Positions 26,393-36,049 of a stretch of 36,049 bases of DNA are shown here, in pieces (positions within the stretch are counted from its first letter, which is position 1; every line of letters begins with the position of its first letter). The notes under the pieces are model-generated. The model worked only from the letters and a program-made list of their open reading frames with translations. It had not been told where the DNA came from and ran no database searches. The position numbers were made by a program, and so were the translations under genes. Origin of the DNA: an uncultured Boseongicola sp. (GTDB taxonomy: Bacteria > Pseudomonadota > Alphaproteobacteria > Rhodobacterales > Rhodobacteraceae); NCBI GenBank assembly GCA_905479635.1, contig CAJQNG010000040.1, positions 1-36,049 on the forward strand, read 5' to 3'.

Positions 26393-26455
26393 GCACCGCT
26401 CGGTACCATCCTCGCAACGAGCGGAAGTGGTATTGCAAAAAGGAAGGGCAGGGTG

Positions 26456-27556
26456 ATGCCCGGTTGTTTTGTCACATCATTGACGATTTCTCATTTTCGG
26501 TCTCACAAGGTGACGCGGCTTTCGTTGGATAGCCGTCCTGTTGTCTTTCATGGAGCGAATGGCGCCGGAAAGACCAACGTTCTGGAGGCGGTATCGCTTT
26601 TGTCCCCGGGGCGCGGGTTGAGGCGCGCGGGCGTTGAGGAATTGATCCGAAGACCCGAAGCGCTGGGCTGGAAGATAAGCGCCGAGGTCGAAGCGGATGG
26701 CCGTTTGCATGAACTTGAGACTGGCGCTGAACCGGGGCAGTCTCGAAGCGTTCGGGTTGACGGCAAAGCGCATCCGCAGCTGGCCTTGGGCCGTGTAGCG
26801 CGCGTTATTTGGCTGGTGCCTGCTATGGATCGCCTGTGGCTTGAAGGTGCGGAAGGTCGGAGGCGCTTTCTGGACCGGATGACTATGAGTTTCTTGCCGG
26901 ACCACGCCGAGACTGTATTGGCTTATGACAAGGCAATGCGAGAACGGAACCGATTGTTGAAGGACATGGTCCGCGATGCGCATTGGTATCAGGTTCTGGA
27001 GCGCCAAATGGGCGAGGCCGGTGCGACGATTATGTCGAACCGGCGCGCGACTTTGGAGCGATTGGCGCAAGCACGGGATGGCGCAGAAACCGCATTTCCG
27101 GCAGCGGAGCTTTCGCTGACGCACCCGAACGAAGATTTGCCTGTAACCCCAGGCGAGCTTACGGATGCGCTGCAGACTGGGCGCGTGGCCGATTTGCGGG
27201 CCGGGCGCACCCTTGTCGGGCCGCACCGGATAGATATGCACGCGGTCTTTGCTCAGAAAGCAATTGCAGCAGAACAGTGTTCAACCGGCGAGCAAAAGGC
27301 TCTGCTGATATCACTGGTGCTCGCCAACGCACGGGCCTTGGCTGAAGACACAGGTGCGCCGCCTTTGATCCTGTTGGACGAAGTTGCAGCGCATCTGGAC
27401 GCCAGACGGCGTCAGGCCCTCTATGATGAGATTTGTGCGCTCAGAGCGCAGGCCTGGATGACCGGCACCGGGCCGGAGTTGTTTGACGGACTTGGCGCGC
27501 GCGCACAGATATTCGAGGTCGTTGACGCCAACGATGCGTCACAGGTCCGACCATGA
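26456..27556 (+). CDS. recF: DNA replication and repair protein RecF
   Basis: A 366-residue SMC-like ATPase that helps load RecA at gaps. Walker A is GANGAGKTNVLEAV near the N terminus, the signature is CSTGEQKALLISLVLA and Walker B is LILLDEVAAHLD. ATG 26456 follows AGGAAGGGCAGG; a GTG three bases earlier is the ORF-track start. Its last four bases (ATGA) overlap the start of the LysE-family gene, so those two are translationally coupled. Confidence 0.95.
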   Translation: MPGCFVTSLTISHFRSHKVTRLSLDSRPVVFHGANGAGKTNVLEAVSLLSPGRGLRRAGVEELIRRPEALGWKISAEVEADGRLHELETGAEPGQSRSVRVDGKAHPQLALGRVARVIWLVPAMDRLWLEGAEGRRRFLDRMTMSFLPDHAETVLAYDKAMRERNRLLKDMVRDAHWYQVLERQMGEAGATIMSNRRATLERLAQARDGAETAFPAAELSLTHPNEDLPVTPGELTDALQTGRVADLRAGRTLVGPHRIDMHAVFAQKAIAAEQCSTGEQKALLISLVLANARALAEDTGAPPLILLDEVAAHLDARRRQALYDEICALRAQAWMTGTGPELFDGLGARAQIFEVVDANDASQVRP

Positions 27557-28173
27557 CGATCTCACTTTCGGATGCGGCCCTCTATGCTGGGGCATTGTTC
27601 ATCCTGTTTTTGACGCCGGGGCCCGTCTGGGTGGCCCTTATGGCCCGTGCTATGTCAGGTGGCTTTCGGTCGGCGTGGCCACTTGCGATGGGCGTTGTCG
27701 TGGGGGATGTCATTTGGCCGTTGGTAGCGATCCTGGGCGTGACTTGGATTGTCTCGGTATTCGACGGGTTCATGGTGGTTCTAAAGTGGGTTGCCTGTTT
27801 CACTTTCTTGACCATGGGCTACCTCCTTATTCAAAGTGCCGGAAAAGCCATCGCCAAAGACAGCCGATTGACCCAGCCGGGAATGTGGGCGGGGTTTGTT
27901 GCCGGGCTCGCCGTGATCCTTGGCAATCCAAAGGCAGTCCTTTTCTACATGGGCGTTTTGCCAGGCTTCTTTGATCTTACGCAACTGACTGGCGCGGACA
28001 TTGCGGTGATCTGTGCGTTATCCTTTGCTGTGCCGTTGGCGGGAAACCTAATTCTTGCTGGATTTGTCGACCGAGCGCGTCGGTTGCTGACGTCTCCAAA
28101 GGCGCTGAAACGGATGAATATCGTATCGGGCGCGTTGCTTATTACGGTGGGAATTATCATTCCGTTCACCTGA
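27553..28173 (+). CDS. LysE/RhtB-family amino acid exporter
   Basis: A 206-residue inner-membrane protein with about six hydrophobic segments. It has the family N-terminal pattern FLTPGPVWVALMARAMSGG, GVVVGDVIW and the conserved LGNPKAVLFYMGVLPGF. Members export amino acids or related metabolites by proton exchange. The gene overlaps recF by 4 bases and sits between recF and gyrB, an unusual insertion into a conserved replication block. Its substrate cannot be predicted. Confidence 0.88.
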   Translation: MTISLSDAALYAGALFILFLTPGPVWVALMARAMSGGFRSAWPLAMGVVVGDVIWPLVAILGVTWIVSVFDGFMVVLKWVACFTFLTMGYLLIQSAGKAIAKDSRLTQPGMWAGFVAGLAVILGNPKAVLFYMGVLPGFFDLTQLTGADIAVICALSFAVPLAGNLILAGFVDRARRLLTSPKALKRMNIVSGALLITVGIIIPFT

Positions 28174-28188
28174 GGTTTTGCCAGATAG

Positions 28189-30714
<2,526 letters not shown>

Positions 30715-30721
30715 AAATCTG

Positions 30722-30749
30722 GCGAGCGGGACCTTGTCCCGCTCGCTTT
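30722..30749 (+). terminator. Terminator hairpin after gyrB
   Basis: GCGAGCGGGAC (30722-30732) pairs perfectly with GTCCCGCTCGC (30736-30746) over a 3-base loop and is followed by TTT. It begins 8 bases after the gyrB stop. The T-run is short, but the 11-bp stem is very stable. Confidence 0.8.
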
Positions 30750-30804
30750 GCAGACCTGTAACGCTGTCCGCGAAAAGTTAACCGCCGCGCAAAGCTGCGG
30801 TCGA

Positions 30805-31719
30805 TCAGGTTTTAGCCGCGTCCCGAAAATGGGTTTCGCCTCGACTGCGAGCGAGTTCGATCTGTTTTTGACGTTCGCGGAAGCGTTTGCGGTCAGACTC
30901 GGACGTTTCGTTGATGCACTGATGGCATGCGATGCCTTGTTCAAAAGCCGCGTGCGTTTTGTCATCTTCACTTATCGGGCGGCGGCAGGCATGGCAGAGG
31001 TCAAAACTGCCTTTTTCGAGACCGTGGCCTACGGAAACGCGGCCATCGAAGACGAAGCACTCGCCGTTCCACCGGCTTTGGGTCTTTGGCACCTCCTCTA
31101 GGTAGTTCAGGATGCCGTCCTTGAGGTGGAACACTTCGTCCACGCCCTGGCCGAGGAGATAGTTTGTCGCTTTTTCGCAGCGAATTCCGCCTGTGCAAAA
31201 CATCGCGATCTTTTTGCCCTCGAAGCGCAGCGCGTTCTCGGCCCACCACGCGGGGAATTCGCCGAAGGATTTTGTGACAGGGTCCTCGGCCCCCTCAAAA
31301 GTGCCTATGGCCACTTCGTAGTCGTTGCGCGTGTCAATGACGGCAACGTCTTGGGAAGAGATAAGGGTGTTCCAATCCTCGGGCGCGATATAGGTCCCGA
31401 CGCTTGCCGTTGGGTCGATATTTGGTTGACCCATGGTAACGATTTCGCGCTTTAGCCTGACCTTCATGCGGGGGAAAGGCATCGCTTCTGCGGTGCTTTC
31501 TTTCCACGCTATGTCGCCGCAACCGGGAAGGGACTTGATATGTCGTAGCGCGGCGTCGATCCCGTCTCGGCTTCCCGCGATCGTGCCATTTATTCCTTCT
31601 TCGGCAAGAAGCAGCGTTCCTCGCACGCCATTCGCGCAGCAGACTTTTGCCAGAGGGACTTTGAGGAGCTCCGGGCGATCAAATGAGGTGAACTTGTAGA
31701 GAGCGGCAACGATAAACAT
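30805..31719 (-). CDS. trhO: tRNA uridine-34 hydroxylase TrhO (YceA/UPF0176, rhodanese domain)
   Basis: A 304-residue protein of the YceA/TrhO family, which hydroxylates uridine 34 of certain tRNAs to 5-hydroxyuridine using oxygen. The N-terminal acylphosphatase-like part contains GTLLLAEEGINGTIAG. The rhodanese domain has VIDTRNDYEVAIGTF and the active-site CTGGIRCEK. The C-terminal tail carries CHACRRPI and CHQC, a likely metal-binding pair seen in the family. It is convergent with gyrB across the terminator and divergent from pncA. Confidence 0.93.
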   Translation of the reverse strand: MFIVAALYKFTSFDRPELLKVPLAKVCCANGVRGTLLLAEEGINGTIAGSRDGIDAALRHIKSLPGCGDIAWKESTAEAMPFPRMKVRLKREIVTMGQPNIDPTASVGTYIAPEDWNTLISSQDVAVIDTRNDYEVAIGTFEGAEDPVTKSFGEFPAWWAENALRFEGKKIAMFCTGGIRCEKATNYLLGQGVDEVFHLKDGILNYLEEVPKTQSRWNGECFVFDGRVSVGHGLEKGSFDLCHACRRPISEDDKTHAAFEQGIACHQCINETSESDRKRFRERQKQIELARSRGETHFRDAAKT

Positions 31720-31816
31720 GGGCGTATCCGCTAGCCCAAATAACCGCCGGGCTCAAGGGTGACAGTTGACGCTGCACACGATGATTTCTAGGCAAGGGTA
31801 AATCAAGGAGATCTGC

Positions 31817-32422
31817 ATGCGCCCTGTCACCGAAGCTATTCTGGTTATCGATGTTCAAAACGATTTTTGCCCGGGAGGCGCGTTGGCCGTCGCGGGAGGC
31901 AATGAGATTGTTGCTCCGATCAACGCGATGGTTCCCCAGTTTGCTGTACGGGTTTTCACGCAGGACTGGCACCCGGCAGGTCACTCGAGCTTTGCGTCAC
32001 AGCACGAAGGCGCAGCACCTTATTCCATGACAGAGATGGCGTACGGGCCGCAGGTTCTTTGGCCAGATCATTGCATTATCGGATCAGAGGGTGCCGGGTT
32101 TCATTCCCAATTGGATACCCGTGGAGCGGATGTGATCATCCGGAAGGGATTTCGGCGCGAGATTGATAGCTATTCAGCGTTCTTTGAGAATGACCAGACA
32201 ACTCCGACAGGGCTCGCGGGCTATCTTCGAACGCGAGGCATTGAGTCTGTCATTTTGGTTGGCCTTGCGACGGACTATTGCGTGAATTTCTCTGCGGTAG
32301 ATGCGGCCAGGCTTGGGTTTCAGGTTACCGTTGTTGAAAGCCTGTGCCGCGCGATTGATCTGGACGGATCGCTGTCCGCGGCCAAGGACGGAATGGCCGC
32401 GGCAGGGGTTCGGTTTGCCTGA
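31817..32422 (+). CDS. pncA: Nicotinamidase PncA
   Basis: A 201-residue cysteine hydrolase of the isochorismatase-like fold, converting nicotinamide to nicotinate in NAD salvage. The catalytic triad is visible: Asp in VIDVQNDFCPGGAL, Lys in IIRKGFRREIDSYSAF and Cys in LATDYCVNFSA. The metal-binding set is DWHPAGHSSF. AAGGAGAT precedes ATG 31817. Its stop TGA abuts the stop of the convergent sulP gene, with no spacer. Confidence 0.94.
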   Translation: MRPVTEAILVIDVQNDFCPGGALAVAGGNEIVAPINAMVPQFAVRVFTQDWHPAGHSSFASQHEGAAPYSMTEMAYGPQVLWPDHCIIGSEGAGFHSQLDTRGADVIIRKGFRREIDSYSAFFENDQTTPTGLAGYLRTRGIESVILVGLATDYCVNFSAVDAARLGFQVTVVESLCRAIDLDGSLSAAKDGMAAAGVRFA

Positions 32423-34036
32423 TCAGTGGCCGCCAGCAAGGATACCAGTGCGGATCGAATAGTCAGTTGCAATCTCGTAGTCGGGGTCATCGTCGCTGTC
32501 GACGATGAGTTGACCGGCCTTTGATAGCAGCTGATGGCAGTCGTGGCTGAGATGGCGAAGTTGCAGAGACTTTCCTGCAGCTTCGTACTTCTCCGCGACG
32601 GCTTCGATGGCTGTCAACGCCGATTGATCAACGACGCGGCTATCGGCAAAATCCACGATGACGACAGCAGGGTCGTCCTTTGGCTCAAACAGTTCGGCAA
32701 AGCCTTCGGAGGAGCCGAAAAAGAGCGGGCCCTGGATTTGGTAGACCCGTGCGCCTTCTGGCGTGTCGTAACGTTTGGCGTGGATACGGGTTGCGTTATT
32801 CCACGCGTAAGTGAGGGCCGAGACGATCACGCCCACGACCACTGCCGTGGCGAGGTCGTACATCACGGTGACAATGGTCACCAAGACGATAACGGCCGAG
32901 TCCGAAAGCGGGACGCGGCGCATGATGTTGAATGAGTTCCACGCGAAGGTACCGATCACGACCATGAACATGACGCCGACAAGCGCGGCCAGTGGTATTT
33001 GTTCAATAAGGGGTGCTGCGACGACGATAAACATTAGCAAAAACAATGCTGCTGATATGCCGGAGACGCGGGTGCGACCGCCTGATTTCACGTTGATCAT
33101 CGACTGACCGATCATGGCGCAGCCGCCCATGCCTCCGAAGAAACCGGTGATGGTGTTGGCTGCTCCTTGAGCGATGCACTCGCGGCTGGCTCCGCCGCGC
33201 TTGCCAGTAATTTCGCCGACGAGGTTCAGCGTCAGGAGGCTTTCAATCAGGCCGATGGCCGATAGGATCAGCGCATAAGGCAGGATGATTTCGAAGGTCT
33301 CGAAGGTCAGCGGCACGACTGGCACGTGGAACAGGGGCAGACCGCCTTCGATGGAGGCGAGATCGCCGACGCGCGGCACATCTAAGCCGAAGACGATGAC
33401 GACCAAAGCGACGATTCCGATGCCTGCCAGCGGGGCAGGGATGGCGTTGGTAATCTTGGGCATGACCCAGATGATGCCCATCGTTGCAACAACAAGCATG
33501 AGCATCAGAGAAAGCGGCCAGCCTGTCATCCATTCACCACCGCCGATACCGTGACCGGAGGCTTCGGCTGTGCCTGGGACCTGAAACTGTGTGAGCTGTG
33601 CCAGGAAGATCACAATGGCGAGGCCGTTCACAAAGCCGAGCATGACGGGGTGCGGGACGAGGCGGATGAACTTGCCCCATTTGAGCACACCGACCGCAAT
33701 CTGGATCGCGCCCATAAGGACAACGGTTGCAAAAAGGTATTCCACCCCATGGGTTGCGACGAGGGACACCATGACGACCGCAAGCGCACCGGTTGCGCCC
33801 GAGATCATGCCGGGGCGACCGCCGAAGACGGCTGTGATCAGACCAACGATGAAGGCCGCGTAGAGTCCGACGAGGGGATGGACGCCTGCCACGAAGGCGA
33901 AAGCGACGGCTTCGGGAACGAGCGCGAGCGCAACGGTTAGGCCCGCAAGGAGTTCCGTCGGCAGGTGGCCGGTATCGGCTTTGCGGACGTAGCCGGGCAA
34001 GTCGGAAAAGATCGAGCGGCGGGCCAGAGCGGCCAT
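32423..34036 (-). CDS. SulP-family anion transporter with STAS domain
   Basis: The ORF is open up to 34132, but ATG 34036 (MAALARRSIFSDLPGYVRK) looks the most natural start; no good ribosome binding site is visible, and a TTG a few codons earlier with AGGA upstream is an alternative. The ~537-residue protein has a long membrane part with ELLAGLTVALALVPEAVAFAFVAGV, GGRPGMISGATGALAVV and GFFGGMGGCAMIGQS. A C-terminal STAS domain (VYQIQGPLFFGSSEGFAELF, VVDQSALTAIEAV) follows. It imports sulfate, bicarbonate or a similar anion. It is convergent with pncA. Confidence 0.9.
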   Translation of the reverse strand: MAALARRSIFSDLPGYVRKADTGHLPTELLAGLTVALALVPEAVAFAFVAGVHPLVGLYAAFIVGLITAVFGGRPGMISGATGALAVVMVSLVATHGVEYLFATVVLMGAIQIAVGVLKWGKFIRLVPHPVMLGFVNGLAIVIFLAQLTQFQVPGTAEASGHGIGGGEWMTGWPLSLMLMLVVATMGIIWVMPKITNAIPAPLAGIGIVALVVIVFGLDVPRVGDLASIEGGLPLFHVPVVPLTFETFEIILPYALILSAIGLIESLLTLNLVGEITGKRGGASRECIAQGAANTITGFFGGMGGCAMIGQSMINVKSGGRTRVSGISAALFLLMFIVVAAPLIEQIPLAALVGVMFMVVIGTFAWNSFNIMRRVPLSDSAVIVLVTIVTVMYDLATAVVVGVIVSALTYAWNNATRIHAKRYDTPEGARVYQIQGPLFFGSSEGFAELFEPKDDPAVVIVDFADSRVVDQSALTAIEAVAEKYEAAGKSLQLRHLSHDCHQLLSKAGQLIVDSDDDPDYEIATDYSIRTGILAGGH

Positions 34037-34401
34037 TGTCAGTTTGGTCAAAACATGTCCTGGAGTTTTATCAAATTTGGTCGGGACGTAACATACTGAG
34101 CCTGAATTGCACGGTCTATCTTGGCATACCAACGTTGCGGTGTGGTAAATGGGGCGCGGCGGCGCAGCCCGTCCGGGTTGTGCGCTGAAGTATTTATCAA
34201 GGGGTGAAATTGGAGTGGTTAACGAGGCCTTGCCGCAACGGGCGTGTGTTGGGTGTTGTTTCTAATAGCCCAAGTCGAAAATGCCATGATTTGCAGAGGA
34301 AACGGGATGAAAGCCGATCTTGGCACCGCGTCGGTGCGTCTCGGTGCGAGCGGCACCGAAAAATAGCGCGTCATTAGGGAGGAGCCGGGTGGCGCTCGGC
34401 T
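34037..34401. other. Spacer upstream of sulP
   Basis: About 365 bases with no convincing gene. It must hold the sulP promoter. Near 34341-34359 there is a small hairpin, TCGGTGC-GAGCG-GCACCGA, and near 34382-34402 another, GAGCCG ... CGGCTC, adjoining the end of the MFS pseudogene. Confidence 0.45.
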
Positions 34402-35578
34402 CTAAAAGCGCAGGCGGGAGAGCCCGTAGCGGAAGAGACCGACTGATGCCGCTGTCACGACGAAATAGGGCATGCGCATCGCCATTTCTGCTCTCAAAGA
34501 GCATGTGACAATTGAGACGATCCCAGCCCCTGCAAGCACCGCAACTGCCATCAGGACCCAACCGAAGAAACGATAGAGAAAATCCACCCGGCCAGGCAAA
34601 TCGTCGGACTGAGACGTTGGCAATACGATACGGTAACACCGTTCCAAAGCTGAGCTGTGATCATCTCGCTCAAGAGTGCGAACCCCATAACATATGGGTT
34701 TGACGTCAGCGCTATGATCACGAAAGGGACGGCCATCATTGTGGGGGCAAGGAAGACGCTGCTTTGTGCGCCGATCCGTGCGACAAACCCTGGACCGAGA
34801 AGCTGCCAATCACACCACCGGCAGCACCCGGCCTGAGGCGGGTGCCATAACCGATCGTACTCAGCTCGAATATGTCCTGCGAACAAGGCACCAGGATGGT
34901 CATCGCCATCGTCGAGGCCGCGTGGATGAGACCAAGCATGACAGCGAGACGCAGGATCGCAGGGTGCGCGCGCATCCACGTCCAGCCTTCGAAAATTTCG
35001 GGCGAGACCTTGCAACGGAGTGCTGACTTGCGGTGGGGCATCGAGATTGACCAAGCGAGCCATGCCGCCAGAGCGAAGGTTACCGCATCCAATTAAAACG
35101 GCGCTGGTAAAGAGAAAGCCAGCCAGCGATGGGTCAACGAAGGAGCCCATTATGTGCTCAACGCTCACATTTGGCCGTTTGCGACCTCAAGATCGCCTTC
35201 GCCAGCGTGAGGGCAACACCGTTTGCACGGCGTTAACACGCAGCACTTGTGCGGAACCAAGGAGCAGCGCGCGGCCGGGCAGTGGCAGAACCGGCAGGAA
35301 CGGATCACTCGGCGGTGGAAACTCGGGGGGTGTGAGAATCGGGTCGATGACGCCCATGGTGAGGAGGAAACGGAAGATATCGGCTTGCACCATGAGATGG
35401 CGGCGATCGACCAATACTGCGACGAGATTGGATAAGAGGAGCCAGTGTAGTTTCGTCGAATGGGCAACGAGCGCGATCAGGTCAGGGTCACGGGTGATGA
35501 GTGTGGCGAGCCATGGGAAGGCGATCGCGGAGAGCTATCGCCCAGATTTGAGATGGCGGTTGCGGAAAAGAGAAGTTC
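34402..35578 (-). pseudogene. MFS transporter pseudogene (MFS_3/EntS-like), multiple frameshifts
   Basis: Segments of one major-facilitator protein can be followed in order across changing minus-strand frames. They are LLFSATAISNLGD (near 35578), AIAFPWLATLITRDPDLIALVA, LVDRRHLMVQADIFRFLLT, GDLEVANGQM, SVEHIMGSFVDPSLAGFL, DAVTFALAAWLAWSI, EGWTWMRAHPAILRLAVMLGLIHA, PGFVARIGAQSSVFLAP, and FFGWVLMAVAVLAGAG through to SRLRF (stop at 34402). Together they cover nearly a whole ~400-residue transporter, with at least five frame changes and internal losses. DRR-LM-AD is the typical MFS loop motif. It was probably a drug or siderophore exporter. A functional product is very unlikely. Confidence 0.75.
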
Positions 35579-35664
35579 GTAAGACCGGTTTGTACGCACA
35601 AGTTGTATCGCAAGCCAAAAGGCGGCATCCCCGATGGAAACTCATTGGATGCGCCAAATGAAAT

Positions 35665-35688
35665 GGGCGGCAGATTGCTCTGCCGCCC
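35665..35688 (-). terminator. Terminator of the outer-membrane protein gene
   Basis: GGGCGGCAGA (35665-35674) pairs perfectly with TCTGCCGCCC (35679-35688) over a 4-base loop. On the minus strand it is followed by ATTTCATTT, and it lies 40 bases after the stop of the barrel-protein gene. Confidence 0.75.
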
Positions 35689-35727
35689 TGAGTTTGCTGA
35701 TCCGCCTTTACGAGAGAACGTGTGGTC

Positions 35728-36049
35728 TTAGTTAAACGAGTAGACCAGCGACACACCGAATGTATTGTCCGTGCTTTTAAAACCGGCTTCGGGATCGGTG
35801 TGGTATTCGGTCAGAATGCTCGTACGGAGCGCCATCGCATCAGTCATGGAAACGTTCAGCGCGAGGTCGTTGAAGACCACGGTGTCGCTGCTCGAAGTGA
35901 TCACGTCCGTGTCGTTGGTCACGAACACGGTGTCGTTCAGCTTGTGTGCATAGTCAGAGGCAAAACCAACCGCGCCTTCGCTAACGTCGGCCGAAGCCAC
36001 GTCGCTGAGTTTGGCGAAGCGGTAACCGGGACCGGCTTGAACTGACCAC
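35728..36049 (-). CDS. Outer-membrane beta-barrel protein, DUF481/YdiY-like (C-terminal part)
   Basis: The gene runs off the window end, so only the last 107 residues are seen (WSVQAGPGYRFAKLSD ... GVSLVYSFN). They show alternating polar/hydrophobic strands such as TVVFNDLALNVSMTDAMALRTSILTEYHTDP. The end is near-aromatic (YSFN), as expected for a barrel inserted by the BAM complex. The GPGYRF opening and the TEYHTDP-plus-SLVYSF ending recall DUF481 (YdiY) proteins. Function in that family is poorly known. A porin-like protein of another family is possible. Confidence 0.55.
   Translation of the reverse strand, partial: WSVQAGPGYRFAKLSDVASADVSEGAVGFASDYAHKLNDTVFVTNDTDVITSSSDTVVFNDLALNVSMTDAMALRTSILTEYHTDPEAGFKSTDNTFGVSLVYSFN

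Noticed and set aside
26477-27241. 254-residue minus-strand ORF
   Set aside because: Antisense shadow of recF with no recognisable domain.

Overview
The window looks like chromosomal DNA of an alphaproteobacterium, most likely a Rhodobacterales/Roseobacter-type organism. The evidence is the replication-origin-type block rpsT, rhodanese gene, dnaA, dnaN, recF, gyrB. Beside it sit mutM, an enoyl-CoA hydratase gene and the divergent ubiE-ubiB pair. This family assignment comes from protein motifs and gene order read by eye; no database search was run.

Layout. (1) 1-5300 is an accessory segment that looks AT-richer than the rest. It holds a small inverted-repeat element, the N-terminal part of an EcoRII-like restriction enzyme, and a tightly coupled minus-strand operon. 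That operon encodes a small lipoprotein-like protein, a sterol desaturase/fatty acid hydroxylase-type membrane protein, a GH3 acyl-acid amido synthetase and an enolase-superfamily (dipeptide epimerase-like) protein. Its promoter has a -35/-10 pair bracketed by two TGAAC-N3-GTTCA palindromes of the kind TetR-family repressors bind. (2) 5737-11895 is a seven-gene minus-strand operon: 3-hydroxyanthranilate 3,4-dioxygenase, a complete branched-chain-amino-acid-type ABC importer and an arylformamidase-like hydrolase. (3) 12101-17193 holds an aldehyde dehydrogenase, an aspartate dehydrogenase, a non-canonical DHDPS-family enzyme and an IlvD/Edd sugar-acid dehydratase. (4) 17194-17816 is a gene-poor, apparently decayed stretch with a very strong hairpin and a possible FlgD remnant. 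(5) 17817-30714 is the housekeeping core: ubiB, ubiE, a broken membrane-protein gene, mutM, an enoyl-CoA hydratase gene, rpsT, a rhodanese gene, dnaA, dnaN, recF, a LysE-family exporter gene and gyrB. (6) 30805-36049 holds trhO, pncA, a SulP transporter, a frameshifted MFS pseudogene and the C-terminal part of an outer-membrane barrel protein.

How the genes may work together. In the left operon, GH3 enzymes join carboxylic acids to amino acids and the enolase superfamily contains N-acylamino acid racemases and dipeptide epimerases. Together with a lipid-hydroxylase-like protein this suggests a regulated pathway for an unusual N-acyl amino acid or amino lipid. This is the most novel-looking system here, and it is inference. 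The second operon suggests uptake and opening of kynurenine/3-hydroxyanthranilate-like compounds. The IlvD/Edd, DHDPS-like and aldehyde dehydrogenase trio resembles a non-phosphorylative sugar-acid pathway, but the DHDPS-like protein lacks the usual active-site motifs, so the substrate is open.
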